Assembly: GCA_019420275.1 (NCBI GenBank)
Contig: JAHZHN010000009.1
Location: 36,366 to 100,365 of the forward strand
Source: Clostridiales bacterium
GTDB lineage: Bacteria > Bacillota > Clostridia > Lachnospirales > Lachnospiraceae
Length of the DNA: 64,000 nucleotides
Direction: 5' to 3'
Positions 26,894-35,490 of this stretch are shown here, piece by piece. The translations under genes and the position numbers were made by a program. The notes beneath the pieces are model-generated. The model saw only the letters and a program-made list of their open reading frames with translations. It did not search any database and had not been told where the DNA came from. Position 1 is the first letter of the stretch. Every line of letters begins with the position of its first letter.

Positions 26894-27436
26894 TTATCGC
26901 ATGACTGCCACAAGATCTATCAGCAGTACAATCAGTAAAACTCCGGCCGTTCCATATACAGCTCTCCGGCTCAGACGCCCGATTAGTTTCTCAAACAGAG
27001 GCTGCAGGAGATATAGAAAAATCATACCGCCGATTCCAAACCGAATGCTTGGATTTACCGCGACTCTTCCCTGAAAATTAAATGCAAATCTGTGATAATC
27101 CCACATCCATCTCCCTGTCAGCGCCTCCATAATATAACTTCCTATGAGTTCGGTGATCGTTGTTACTGCTATAATCCCTAAAAATACCAAAACGGGAGTC
27201 ACACATACCTTTCCTATATAGAATTTCTTTCTTTTCAGTCCGCTTAAAGTCAGCAAGATCAGTAAAGCACCTACGCCATAAATAATACAGTAGGGTCCAA
27301 ACAATACTCCTCGATTGGAAAACCCCCACCGATATACAACAACCTCAAGAAACACCTCATATAGCCATCCAATTATCGAGTACATCATAAAATAAAGAAA
27401 CCATCTGGATACCTGAAGCAATTTATTTTTTTTCAT
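26894..27436 (-). CDS. PF06541-type small membrane protein (putative ABC transporter permease)
   Basis: A 180-residue membrane protein with about five segments. The features SIIGWLYEVFLEVVVYRWGFSNRGVLFGPYC, TELIGSYIMEALTGRWMWDY and NPSIRFGIGG identify the PF06541 family, common in Lachnospiraceae and often labelled putative ABC transporter permease. No ATPase or binding protein stands next to it, so that label is weak. AGGAGA precedes the ATG and the gene has its own terminator. Confidence 0.8.
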   Translation of the reverse strand: MKKNKLLQVSRWFLYFMMYSIIGWLYEVFLEVVVYRWGFSNRGVLFGPYCIIYGVGALLILLTLSGLKRKKFYIGKVCVTPVLVFLGIIAVTTITELIGSYIMEALTGRWMWDYHRFAFNFQGRVAVNPSIRFGIGGMIFLYLLQPLFEKLIGRLSRRAVYGTAGVLLIVLLIDLVAVMR

Positions 27437-27481
27437 ACGTTTCCTATCTCCTCTTTTGTTTTACAACAGTTCTTCTTATTT

Positions 27482-28816
27482 TTATAATACAATTACATGG
27501 AAGTCAATCCCTAATTTTTCCAATATATGAAGCACTTCTCTTCGCCCGGTAAATATCATAATCTGTCTCTTACAATTTTCAGCCAGGTAAGATAATGTAT
27601 TTTTTAGCCTTTCGTCATCATAATTTCCAAACACATCATCTAAAAACAAAGGAAATTCATCCTTTCCATAAAGTAGTTCTCCTGCTGCAAGACGAAGAGA
27701 AAAATAAAGCTGTTCTACAGTTCCATTGCTTAGATATTTCATATCTATATATCTGCCGTTATGTCTCACCATCATTTCCATGGATTGATCCATCACAACT
27801 TTATCATATCTTCCGCCAGTCATCCGGCAGAAAATATCTGATATCTTTTCATTTAGTTCCTCTCCAAAAGTTTTTTGTACATCCGCCGCCGCCGTTTCGA
27901 TGGCCCATATTGCACGGTCTATCCTGTGTATGTCCTGCTCAGCTTCTTTTTTCTGTTTCAAAGCAGACTGATATTCCTGCTTTAAATCTTCCATTTTACG
28001 CTTATGTTCCAACAAATGTTCTTTTTCCAGACTAACCACTTCCAGTTTGTACCGAATTTCATTTTTTCTGATTTCTTCCTGATCAACCCCGAACAGCTTT
28101 CGAATCCATTGTAAAATTCGCTGAAGCAAAGATAGTCTTTGTGTTTGATGCAGCTGCCGATAAAGCGCTTCTTCCCGTGCTTCGCATTCTCTTAATTCTT
28201 TTTCATGAAACGATACTTCTCCCAAATGCTGTCTTAATTGTTCACTGCGTCCAAACACAGGATTCTTCCGGGCTTTTCTTCTCCTGGATTTTAATTCGTT
28301 GACTGCTTTGCGAATATCCAGCCGAGCATCTTGGCTGCTTCTTAAATTAGCCATGGAATTTTGCAGAATTTTCTGCATTTCTTTTCCTGTACGGATATCT
28401 GCCTGTGTTAAAGATGCCGTATTTTGAAATGATTCCGCTGAATTTTCATACAATATTCCCTGAAGAGTCTGATTTGGAAGCGGGATTTCTTCCATCGTAT
28501 CTTCCTGGAACAAGCGCAGCTGCCGATTGCCCGTCTCAAATATTCTCTGAATCCGAAAAGGGGATTCGCCCTTTTCGACAATCAGATACCCTCCATATCT
28601 TCCGCCATACACAGGCACATATCTGGTATAATCATCTTTTCTGGCAGCTGCTCCTCTGCTTTTTTCCAATCCAAACAGCATATAATACATAAACTGGCGC
28701 ATTGTCGTCTTTCCTGTCTCATTGTTTCCGTAAATAATCTGAATCCCATCAAAAAATTCCGTATGATAATCATGAAATTTTCCAAATCCGTCAATGACGA
28801 TTTCTTTTATTTTCAT
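27482..28816 (-). CDS. Short Rad50/SbcC-like ATPase (YhaN type)
   Basis: A 444-residue AAA protein with an SbcC/Rad50 layout. Walker A is YGNNETGKTT near residue 30; a modest coiled coil runs from about 165 to 310; then a signature-like YLSNGTVEQLYFSLRLA near residue 360 and Walker B FPLFLDDVFGNYDD near residue 393. It is half the length of SbcC or typical YhaN proteins and has no CxxC zinc hook. The start overlaps the phosphoesterase gene by four bases, so the two probably form one complex acting on DNA ends. Substrate unknown. Confidence 0.82.
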   Translation of the reverse strand: MKIKEIVIDGFGKFHDYHTEFFDGIQIIYGNNETGKTTMRQFMYYMLFGLEKSRGAAARKDDYTRYVPVYGGRYGGYLIVEKGESPFRIQRIFETGNRQLRLFQEDTMEEIPLPNQTLQGILYENSAESFQNTASLTQADIRTGKEMQKILQNSMANLRSSQDARLDIRKAVNELKSRRRKARKNPVFGRSEQLRQHLGEVSFHEKELRECEAREEALYRQLHQTQRLSLLQRILQWIRKLFGVDQEEIRKNEIRYKLEVVSLEKEHLLEHKRKMEDLKQEYQSALKQKKEAEQDIHRIDRAIWAIETAAADVQKTFGEELNEKISDIFCRMTGGRYDKVVMDQSMEMMVRHNGRYIDMKYLSNGTVEQLYFSLRLAAGELLYGKDEFPLFLDDVFGNYDDERLKNTLSYLAENCKRQIMIFTGRREVLHILEKLGIDFHVIVL

Positions 28817-29853
28817 ACTTCCCTCTCCTCTGATAATTCCAGTGCTTCCATAGCATATGCCAGTGCTTTGGGATCATCTTCCAATAGTTTTGCCACTTGG
28901 CGCATTAACAGATTATCCTCTTGAGAAAATCCCCGTCTTTCCCATATACTCTTTGTCTGATCTATAATTCCGGAAATACGATATTTTTGCTGTATTCTTT
29001 GCTTATCCAGTTCAATCTGAGGATTCATCGTCCCCTGCAGTATGATTTCATGAATATTTTCACTGCCCCTGTAGGAAATTTCCGTATCCATCCGATCCAG
29101 TATTTCTTCCCCGCTCATCTCTTCTGTTACATAGACTTCTGTCTGGACATATTCTCTCTTCGCAAACGGATGAAATGTGATAATCTGTCTTTCCTCACTG
29201 ATTTCCCCCTCCATAAATCCATGATTCCCTGTCTCTGTATGATCCAAAGGTTCCAGGGATCCTGCATACGCCATCAAATCTTCAAATATCATTTCCGGTT
29301 TATGGATATGTCCCAAAGCAATGTAATCAAATCCAGACCACTTTAATCTTTCTCGGCGGATCGGTATATGCTTTTCATCACCCCCATGTGCCAGGAGAAT
29401 ACTGATTTCCTCTTCCCCTCTTGGCTGCAGCGAATCGTAAAGAGGTTCCTTGATCTGATCCTGCCAATAACTGAATCCATAGACTGCCGCATTGAGTTCA
29501 GGAAAACTTACTTTTTCTAATTCCGGTCCCTTTAAAAAAAACGTATCTGATTCCCATTCATACGCCTCCAGCCCTGTCCCCTTTTTCAGATAATCATGAT
29601 TTCCTGCGATCCAAACTGTCTTAGTATGATTCAGCTGTTTCAGCAGATAATCTACCTCCCGTATATCCGTAAGCGACGGCTGCCGCTCAAAAAAATCACC
29701 AGAAATCAGCAGCAGATCGGTTTCCTGTTTCTTTGCCCGCTGGAGAACTCTGCGAAATGTTTCTTTAATTTCTTTCGCCCGATCCTTTCCCCAGGGCTTA
29801 TCCCTCTCCGGTTCTGCGCCCCAGTGTACATCCGCAATATGGATCAGTTTCAT
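28813..29853 (-). CDS. Mre11/SbcD-like metallophosphoesterase (YhaO type)
   Basis: A 346-residue calcineurin-like phosphoesterase with all the expected metal motifs: IADVHWG (9-12 region), ISGDFFER, AGNHDYL, LLAHGGDEKH and YIALGHIHKPE. This set marks the DNA exonuclease branch (SbcD, Mre11, YhaO). The gap between VHWG and GDFFER is normal. Overlap of ATGA with the following ATPase gene implies a stoichiometric pair. It has its own promoter (29891-29920). Confidence 0.87.
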   Translation of the reverse strand: MKLIHIADVHWGAEPERDKPWGKDRAKEIKETFRRVLQRAKKQETDLLLISGDFFERQPSLTDIREVDYLLKQLNHTKTVWIAGNHDYLKKGTGLEAYEWESDTFFLKGPELEKVSFPELNAAVYGFSYWQDQIKEPLYDSLQPRGEEEISILLAHGGDEKHIPIRRERLKWSGFDYIALGHIHKPEMIFEDLMAYAGSLEPLDHTETGNHGFMEGEISEERQIITFHPFAKREYVQTEVYVTEEMSGEEILDRMDTEISYRGSENIHEIILQGTMNPQIELDKQRIQQKYRISGIIDQTKSIWERRGFSQEDNLLMRQVAKLLEDDPKALAYAMEALELSEEREV

Positions 29854-29890
29854 CTAACCTCTCTCCTTTCTGATTTTATTGTCTGCCATC

Positions 29891-29920
29891 ATCATATCAT
29901 ACCCCTGTCCTTTTTTCCAA
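29891..29920 (-). promoter_or_regulatory. Promoter of the YhaO/YhaN-like pair
   Basis: Minus strand TTGGAA (29915-29920), 18-bp spacer, TATGAT (29891-29896). Confidence 0.5.
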
Positions 29921-29980
29921 AAAGATTGCAGCAGTATTAACAGAAATTTTTCTATAAAATTAAAGCTCTAAAATTCTCCA

Positions 29981-30046
29981 AAAAACAAAAACTCCCTTTG
30001 ACCCAGACACAGCTTTTTTCTGTCATCTGCATAAAAAGAAGTTTTT
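29981..30046 (-). terminator. Probable terminator of the lacI-type gene
   Basis: Minus strand AAAAACTTC pairs with GGGAGTTTTT around an inner imperfect stem (ACAG/CTGT), followed by TTTTTGTTTTTT. The middle of the hairpin has mismatches. Confidence 0.5.
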
Positions 30047-30069
30047 ATTTATTATAAATCTGTATTTTC

Positions 30070-31065
30070 TTAACACCTATGATCTTTTACGCTTTTCCCT
30101 TTAATAAACTCATAATCAACTACCTGTTTCTTAGAAACCCGTTTTTTCTGAATCATTTTTAAAATCGTTTCCGCTCCAAAATATCCCATGCCATAAGAAT
30201 CAAACTTTAATGTGGTAAGTTCAGGTGTCAGAAGGGCGCTTTCATCATATCCTCCGAACCCAACCACGGAAACATCGTCCGGTATCCTCTTTCCTGCTTC
30301 CTGCAGAATCTTATAAGCCCCAAAAGCCAGCCGGTCTGTCGCACAGATCATCGCATCTACATCCGGATCTTTCTCCAGAATCTCCCGGGCTACTGTCTGT
30401 CCTCCAATAAAACTATAATCACTTTTCCCAATCACCAAATCCGTAATTCCATATTCTTTCAGTCCATCGATCACACCCTCTTTTCGCCGAACTCCTACTG
30501 CTATGTCTGTCTCATAGACTCCGATATATCCCACTTTCTGATGTCCTGTCTTTCCAATATAGGCACCCATATATCTTCCGGCACTATAATCATCGTCAAT
30601 AATTGAAATTCCTTCCTCGTACTCCTGAGCCAAGACTACAATCGGTATATGAGTCTCCGCAAATAATTCCCGGTGATCTTTTGTAATTGCAATCGAACTG
30701 ATCAGAATTCCATCTACATTCATCTGGATCAGACGCTGTATATTTTCCAGTTCCTGATCAATATCATGATCAGAACTCTGAATCAATGTGGTATAATTCT
30801 TATCTCTAAGGTAACGGTCAATGCTGGTGACAACGCGTCCGGTAATCTTTGAATTCAGCGTCGGTACTATAACCCCAATCAGCCTGCTCTGTTTTGCCTT
30901 TAACCTGGCAAACGTATTCGGCTTATAGTTGTATTCTTCTATTATTTTCTGAATCTTGTCTCTCGTTTCCTGCTTTACATAGCCGCCATTAAAAAACCGA
31001 GATACCGTACTCTTCCCAACACCTGACAACTCCGCGATATCTGCCATTGTCATCTTTTTTGTCAT
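30070..31065 (-). CDS. LacI-family regulator, candidate sucrose operon repressor
   Basis: A 331-residue LacI repressor. The DNA-binding head is MTMADIAELSGVGKSTVSRFFNGGYVKQETRDKI (hinge near residue 50, YKPNTFARLKAKQSRLIGVIVP), followed by a periplasmic-binding-like effector domain ending with SVVGFGGYDESALLTPELTTLKFD. AAGGA stands just before the ATG at 31065; the upstream in-frame ATG has no ribosome site. It is the only LacI regulator in the window and lies 3.3 kb upstream of scrABK, whose two operators are LacI-like, so it is the best candidate repressor. No copy of that operator is seen at its own promoter. Confidence 0.85.
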   Translation of the reverse strand: MTKKMTMADIAELSGVGKSTVSRFFNGGYVKQETRDKIQKIIEEYNYKPNTFARLKAKQSRLIGVIVPTLNSKITGRVVTSIDRYLRDKNYTTLIQSSDHDIDQELENIQRLIQMNVDGILISSIAITKDHRELFAETHIPIVVLAQEYEEGISIIDDDYSAGRYMGAYIGKTGHQKVGYIGVYETDIAVGVRRKEGVIDGLKEYGITDLVIGKSDYSFIGGQTVAREILEKDPDVDAMICATDRLAFGAYKILQEAGKRIPDDVSVVGFGGYDESALLTPELTTLKFDSYGMGYFGAETILKMIQKKRVSKKQVVDYEFIKGKSVKDHRC

Positions 31066-31166
31066 GGATCCTTCACCTTCTTTTTCTTCCTGAAACAGAT
31101 GTCCTGTCTTTTTTCGCAAACACAGGCTGTTTCATTTATCTGAAGCAGCCTGCGCCTGACTCTCTT

Positions 31167-31195
31167 ATTATACCCGACCAAAGCATAAGAGACAA
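31167..31195 (-). promoter_or_regulatory. Promoter of the lacI-type gene
   Basis: Minus strand TTGTCT (31190-31195), 17-bp spacer, TATAAT (31167-31172). Confidence 0.75.
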
Positions 31196-31253
31196 TGTTC
31201 ATTTATGAAATTATTTTGGATTACTTCTGTCAGCAAAAACATAACCTTGTAAA

Positions 31254-31901
31254 CTACCATTCTTTCTTATTATACAGCCAGACAGAAAGAGGATAAGTTG
31301 CTGCCAGGAAAAGAACCGCAGCCAATGGAAGCTGCCAGCAAAGCATATCCAGATTGATTCCTGCCATCAGATTTTTTACCATAGGAATATCTTCTGCTCC
31401 GGAAAAAATTACCCCTATTCCAATGGATACAACAATTATAAAGAAGATAAAATACACTCTTGCTTTTTCCAGTCCAAACCGGATATTAAGAGGAAGCATC
31501 CATGCCAAAGGAAAAAATCCCACTGTAATCATGGCCGCCAGAATCATAAAAAATTCTCTCCCTGTATTTCCTACTCCCGGAATGAAATAGAAAACTGCCG
31601 AAAACAAGAGATATATTCCAACTGCCGCAATCTGGGCAATGACCCCTAAAAGATATTTTTCCAATACCAGCTTTCTCGGAGAAATCGGAAAACACCTGCT
31701 GTATTCCTGCCACCCGCTTTTTTCATCATACCCCATAGTATTTAGTGGAATCATAGCGACCAGGATCATCATATAACATCCCCAGAATGTAGCATTTCCT
31801 AGTCCTGTAGCAGAAGAAAAACCTGCAACAGACAGCAAAATCAAGAACCATCGGTATTGATAACATATTTCATACCAGTCTTTTAGCAATAATCCTTTCA
31901 T
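31254..31901 (-). CDS. ABC-2 type transporter permease subunit
   Basis: A 215-residue membrane protein with about six segments, beginning MKGLLLKDWYEICYQYRW as is common for ABC-2 permeases of GntR/YtrA-linked exporters. The ATG at 31901 overlaps the ATPase stop codon as ATGA; the longer frame upstream lies inside the ATPase gene. It forms an exporter with the ATPase. Substrate unknown; related systems respond to cell-wall antibiotics or peptides. Confidence 0.83.
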   Translation of the reverse strand: MKGLLLKDWYEICYQYRWFLILLSVAGFSSATGLGNATFWGCYMMILVAMIPLNTMGYDEKSGWQEYSRCFPISPRKLVLEKYLLGVIAQIAAVGIYLLFSAVFYFIPGVGNTGREFFMILAAMITVGFFPLAWMLPLNIRFGLEKARVYFIFFIIVVSIGIGVIFSGAEDIPMVKNLMAGINLDMLCWQLPLAAVLFLAATYPLSVWLYNKKEW

Positions 31902-32755
31902 CGGCTTCCTCTCCTTTCTTTTTTGGATAAAAAGATAATAATATCTTCCAGTGACGGTACTTCCGTCTGATATTGTTCTGGAAGCAGGCATTTCTTTGCC
32001 AAAACCTCCACACCATATCCATAATCCCGCAATCCCACGATGGCCTGAGAATCCAGCTCTTCTAATTCATCCTTAGAACATTTGAAAATACCATAGGATT
32101 CCAGAAGCCGATCTTTTTCCTCGCAAATCACCAGTTTTCCTTTCTGGATAAATGCAACATAATCACACAGCTTTTCTAAATCCCCGACAATATGAGAGGA
32201 AATCAGAATCGAATGATCTTCCTCCCGGGTAAAATCATTGAACAATTCCAGAATTTCATCCCGAACGACAGGATCCAATCCGCTGGTCGGCTCATCCAGT
32301 ATCAGCAGCTTCGCATTATGTGACATGGCAACTGCGATGGATAGCTTTCTTTGCATTCCCCGGGAAAATTCCTTAAAACGCTTCTTCTTTCTCGGAAGAG
32401 AAAAATAGTCAGTTAATCGATAAAATTCTTCTTCATCCCACTTTCTGTAGATATTTCTCATGATTTTATTCACCTGATCGATCGTTACTCCATCAGGAAA
32501 CTGTGATTCATCCAGCACGATTCCTATGTCTTCCTTATTTTCTACTACAGATTCTTTCATGTCTTTTCCAAAGACTTTGATTTCCCCTTGATCTTTTTTC
32601 ACAAGATCTAGAATCATCTTGATCGTTGTACTTTTCCCTGCCCCGTTTTCCCCAATCAATCCCATAATATATCCGGACGGAAGGACAAGATTCAGGTCTC
32701 TGATTTGGAACTGCCCATAATTTTTTTCTACATGACTTAACTCTATGGCATTCAT
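31898..32755 (-). CDS. ABC exporter ATP-binding protein
   Basis: A 285-residue ABC ATPase. Walker A GENGAGKSTT near residue 35, signature FSRGMQRKLSIA near residue 132, Walker B LLILDEPTSGLDP near residue 151-163, switch histidine in SSHIVGDLEKL. The C-terminal 60 residues form a regulatory tail as in drug or peptide exporters. Overlaps both neighbours by four bases (ATGA), so gntR, ATPase and permease are translated together. Confidence 0.92.
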   Translation of the reverse strand: MNAIELSHVEKNYGQFQIRDLNLVLPSGYIMGLIGENGAGKSTTIKMILDLVKKDQGEIKVFGKDMKESVVENKEDIGIVLDESQFPDGVTIDQVNKIMRNIYRKWDEEEFYRLTDYFSLPRKKKRFKEFSRGMQRKLSIAVAMSHNAKLLILDEPTSGLDPVVRDEILELFNDFTREEDHSILISSHIVGDLEKLCDYVAFIQKGKLVICEEKDRLLESYGIFKCSKDELEELDSQAIVGLRDYGYGVEVLAKKCLLPEQYQTEVPSLEDIIIFLSKKERRGSR

Positions 32756-33132
32756 TCTTTCACATCCTTTCTCATGATCTGAAACATCTCTGTGATCTCA
32801 TCTTCTGATATCCCGCAGACCCTTGCAAGGTCCCAGATTCTTTCCATGTATTCTTCTATTTTCTTTAAATTTTCTTCCCGGATTAATTCTAGATTCTTCT
32901 CTGCCACGAAAGACCCTTTCCCTGCAACTGAATTAATAAATCCATCTTTTTCCAGTTCATCATAAGCTCTCTTTGTTGTAATGACACTGATTCTAAGATC
33001 TTTGGCCAATCCCCGAATTGACGGGAGCATATCTCCCTCTTTTAGTTTCCCTGCGATGATCATGTCCTTCATCTGTTTATAAATTTGTTCGTAGATCGGC
33101 TCACCTTTTGCGTTGCTGATAATGATCTTCAG
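32752..33132 (-). CDS. GntR-family (YtrA subfamily) regulator with probable CTG start
   Basis: A 126-residue regulator: winged helix with PIYEQIYKQMKDMIIAGKL, LPSIRGLAKDLRISVITTKRAYDELEKDGFI, then a short helical dimerisation tail typical of YtrA, without an effector domain. The best start is CTG at 33132, seven bases after AAGGAGG, giving (M)KIIISNAKGEPIYEQI, which matches the usual family N-terminus. The in-frame TTG at 33150 has no ribosome site and would contain the AAGGAGG itself. It probably represses its own operon through the palindrome at 33168-33190. Confidence 0.85.
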   Translation of the reverse strand: MKIIISNAKGEPIYEQIYKQMKDMIIAGKLKEGDMLPSIRGLAKDLRISVITTKRAYDELEKDGFINSVAGKGSFVAEKNLELIREENLKKIEEYMERIWDLARVCGISEDEITEMFQIMRKDVKE

Positions 33133-33167
33133 AGGAATCCCTCCTTTCAATATTTATTTCGTTTCTA

Positions 33168-33190
33168 CTGTATATGTACAGTATATACAG
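33168..33190 (-). promoter_or_regulatory. Operator of the GntR-ABC operon
   Basis: Perfect inverted repeat CTGTATAT-7-ATATACAG that covers the -10 of the promoter. Shape and position fit a YtrA-type autorepressor site. Confidence 0.75.
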
Positions 33191-33208
33191 TTATAACAGA
33201 TATGTCAA
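33180..33208 (-). promoter_or_regulatory. Promoter of the GntR-ABC operon
   Basis: Minus strand TTGACA (33203-33208), 17-bp spacer, TATACT (33180-33185). Confidence 0.85.
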
Positions 33209-33294
33209 TTCTTTTTCACATGTTAATACCAAAAATTTATTTGTTTTGCATCATTGGAGAAGAAAGATATTTGTGGAAGACTTAAGAAAAAGGC

Positions 33295-33326
33295 AAAAGA
33301 AAAGACGGCCGCCTATGACCGCCGTC
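33295..33326 (-). terminator. Terminator-like hairpin
   Basis: Minus strand GACGGC/GCCGTC stem followed by TTTTCTTTT. It ends the short frame at 33313-33369. Confidence 0.5.
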
Positions 33327-33369
33327 GTCCTGTATTTTTTAAACAGACAGCTAATTCAAATACTGACAT
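33313..33369 (-). CDS. Possible 18-residue small protein
   Basis: Minus strand ATG at 33369 preceded by AGGAAAA, reading MSVFELAVCLKNTGRRRS and stop. A TATAAT lies about 15 bases upstream without a good -35, and the hairpin at 33304-33326 closes it. The beginning is like that of tiny holin-like toxins, but there is no membrane segment. I give it low weight; it may be a truncated remnant. Confidence 0.2.
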   Translation of the reverse strand: MSVFELAVCLKNTGRRRS

Positions 33370-33415
33370 ATTTTTCCTATTATATCATGCCAAAATACTT
33401 TCTCATAAAATGGAA

Positions 33416-33447
33416 AAGACCGAAACCTAAAATCCAGCTTCGGTCTT
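33416..33447 (-). terminator. Terminator-like hairpin
   Basis: Perfect 9-bp stem AAGACCGAA/TTCGGTCTT with a 14-base loop, followed on the minus strand by TTTTCC. Confidence 0.5.
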
Positions 33448-33554
33448 CCATAGGGGAATATAAAAATTAATTCAAGTTAACATCCTCTATATACTATTTC
33501 CATTTCATATATAAATTATGAAACGAATTTTTTTCTTGCCTGTTCCTTCATTAT

Positions 33555-33594
33555 TATAAAACGCCGCTGTCTTACATAAATGCAAAACAGCGGC
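33555..33594 (-). terminator. Terminator of the fucO-like gene
   Basis: Perfect 8-bp stem GCCGCTGT/ACAGCGGC (33563-33570 with 33587-33594) followed on the minus strand by GTTTTATAA, 36 bases after the stop codon. Confidence 0.7.
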
Positions 33595-33629
33595 CTGCCC
33601 CTTTTTATTCATATTTGTACAAAAATAAA

Positions 33630-34775
33630 CTACATAATCTTTTTGAACAGCTCTTTCAGATCTTCTACACTTGCATCTTTTGGGTTGCCCGGAGCACATG
33701 CATCCTCATGCGCTGAATTTGCAAGGAAATCGAGATCTTCTTCTTTAATTGCTTCAAGCTTTGCCGGAATTCCTACATCTTCTGAAAGCTGACGTACTGC
33801 ATCAATCGCTGCTTTGCGGTATTCTTCCTGAGACATAGCATCGACTCCTTTGACTCCCATTGCCCTTGCGATCTCACGATATTTTTCTCCTGTACAGTCT
33901 GCATTGTATTCCATGACAATTGGAAGCATCATTGCGCAGGCAACACCATGCGGCGTGTCATATACAGCCCCAAGTGTGTGTGCCATAGAATGGGCAATTC
34001 CTAATCCTACATTGGAGAAGCCCATTCCCGCAATATACTGTCCAAGAGCCATGCCGTCGCGTCCTTCTTTTTCATTGGCTACCGCGCCTCGCAAAGATCT
34101 GGAAATGATTTCAATTGCCTTCAGATGGAACATATCTGTCATCTCCCATGCTGCCTTTGTTGTGTATCCTTCAATGGCATGTGTCAAAGCATCCATACCG
34201 GTAGATGCTGTCAGACCTTTTGGCATAGATGCCATCATATCCGGATCAACAACTGCAATGACCGGCATATCATGAGGATCAACACATACAAACTTTCTTT
34301 TCTTTTCAATATCTGTAATTACATAGTTGATCGTTACTTCTGCAGCTGTTCCTGCTGTTGTTGGGACTGCAATGATCGGAACACATGGATTCTTCGTAGG
34401 CGCTGTTCCCTCCAGGCTTCTTACATCTTCAAACTCCGGATTGGCAATGATAATACCTATAGCCTTTGCCGTATCCATGGAAGAACCGCCGCCGATTGCA
34501 ATAATATAATCTGCCTCAGCATCTTTGAATGCCTGAACACCATGCTGCACATTCTCAATCGTTGGGTTTGCTTTGATATCAGAATAAATTTCATAAGCAA
34601 GTCCTGCATTATCCAGCACATTGGTTACCTTTCCTGTCACACCGAATTGAATCAGATCCGGATCAGAACATACAAAAGCCTTTTTATATGCTCTTGCCTT
34701 TGCTTCTGCAGCAATCTCCTGGATTGCTCCTGCTCCATGATAGGATGTTTCATTCAGCATAATTCTGTCTGCCAT
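33630..34775 (-). CDS. fucO: Lactaldehyde reductase / iron-containing alcohol dehydrogenase
   Basis: Reduces lactaldehyde to 1,2-propanediol with NADH, the anaerobic end of fucose or rhamnose breakdown. The 381-residue sequence follows E. coli FucO closely: MADRIMLNETSYHG at the start, IGGGSSMDTAKAIGII, PTTAGTAAEVTINYVI, KFVCVDPHDMP and GQYIAGMGFSNVGLG. Iron ligands are D and H in MDALTHAIEG, and the histidines of IAHSMAHTLG and YDTPHG. The ATG at 34775 gives the FucO-like N-terminus; nearer in-frame ATGs are too close to GGAG. No fucose or rhamnose genes lie nearby. Confidence 0.9.
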   Translation of the reverse strand: MADRIMLNETSYHGAGAIQEIAAEAKARAYKKAFVCSDPDLIQFGVTGKVTNVLDNAGLAYEIYSDIKANPTIENVQHGVQAFKDAEADYIIAIGGGSSMDTAKAIGIIIANPEFEDVRSLEGTAPTKNPCVPIIAVPTTAGTAAEVTINYVITDIEKKRKFVCVDPHDMPVIAVVDPDMMASMPKGLTASTGMDALTHAIEGYTTKAAWEMTDMFHLKAIEIISRSLRGAVANEKEGRDGMALGQYIAGMGFSNVGLGIAHSMAHTLGAVYDTPHGVACAMMLPIVMEYNADCTGEKYREIARAMGVKGVDAMSQEEYRKAAIDAVRQLSEDVGIPAKLEAIKEEDLDFLANSAHEDACAPGNPKDASVEDLKELFKKIM

Positions 34776-34894
34776 AATCATCATTCTCCTTTTCTTTTTT
34801 ATTTTTGTCCGCCGGTTCCCTCCAGCTTACTCTGTTTATATTTTAACAATATCCAGTGAAAATAAAAAGTTACAAAAGGAGCAATCTGTCACAT

Positions 34895-35464
34895 TTACAA
34901 AAGTTCCAGTTCCTTAAACACGCCTGCCAGTTCTTCCGGCATAGCAGCGATCAGAGATTCCGCCAGCTGTTCCGGCGTTCCTTCTATCCTTCCGAACACC
35001 CACTGCACTGTCATATAAACAGAGCCCTGACAATACATTTCCAGAAGAAATCTTAAATGCTCTGACATGGTCCGTCCGGACTTTTGCTCTATCCTTTCCG
35101 TGTAAAACTTAAGAATCAGATGGAAATCATGATCCCTGAGATTATTCTGATCATCATTTTTAAAAGCAGCCTTAAAAAACAGCTTTTCCTTTTCAATGTA
35201 ATGAAATTTATTGACCAGTCCTTCCCGGACTGTCTTTCCTTCTCCCATATGCTCAAAGGATTCCAGAAGGATCTTGTCAAAATACCAGTTTACCAGATCA
35301 TATTTATCCTGAAAATTCCGGTAAAAAGTTTGCCTTGTCGTTCCGCATGTTTCCGTAATCTCTTTTACGGTGATCTTTTCCACCGGCGAATGTCTCATAC
35401 ATTCTTTCATCGCTTCTGCCAGCCGATATTTCATCCTCTCTTTGGTTCTTTGCATATCCGCCAT
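34895..35464 (-). CDS. TetR-family regulator (DhaS-like)
   Basis: A 189-residue TetR regulator: MQRTKERMKYRLAEAMKECMRH, then the helix-turn-helix ITVKEITETCGTTRQTFYRNFQDKYDLVNWYF, and a C-terminal TetR_C domain of the DhaS group. The ATG at 35464 stands seven bases after GGAGG. It lies 119 bases upstream of the fucO-like gene on the same strand and is the likely regulator of it, as DhaS-like proteins often adjoin dihydroxyacetone or alcohol metabolism genes. Confidence 0.87.
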   Translation of the reverse strand: MADMQRTKERMKYRLAEAMKECMRHSPVEKITVKEITETCGTTRQTFYRNFQDKYDLVNWYFDKILLESFEHMGEGKTVREGLVNKFHYIEKEKLFFKAAFKNDDQNNLRDHDFHLILKFYTERIEQKSGRTMSEHLRFLLEMYCQGSVYMTVQWVFGRIEGTPEQLAESLIAAMPEELAGVFKELELL

Positions 35465-35490
35465 GGGCATTCCTCCTGTGATCTGATAGA

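Larger units (their letters stand above)
33286..33629. other. Intergenic region with three hairpins
   Basis: Between the GntR promoter and the fucO-like gene I see no ordinary gene. It holds three hairpins oriented as minus-strand terminators (33563-33594, 33416-33447, 33304-33326), a TTTCATA-7-TATGAAA inverted repeat (33503-33523) and an 18-codon reading frame (33313-33369). Confidence 0.6.

Noticed and set aside
34125..34859. Plus-strand open frame of 244 codons opposite the fucO-like gene
   Set aside because: It is the antisense of a clear FucO homologue, is rich in Cys, His and Asn, has no ribosome site and no family resemblance.
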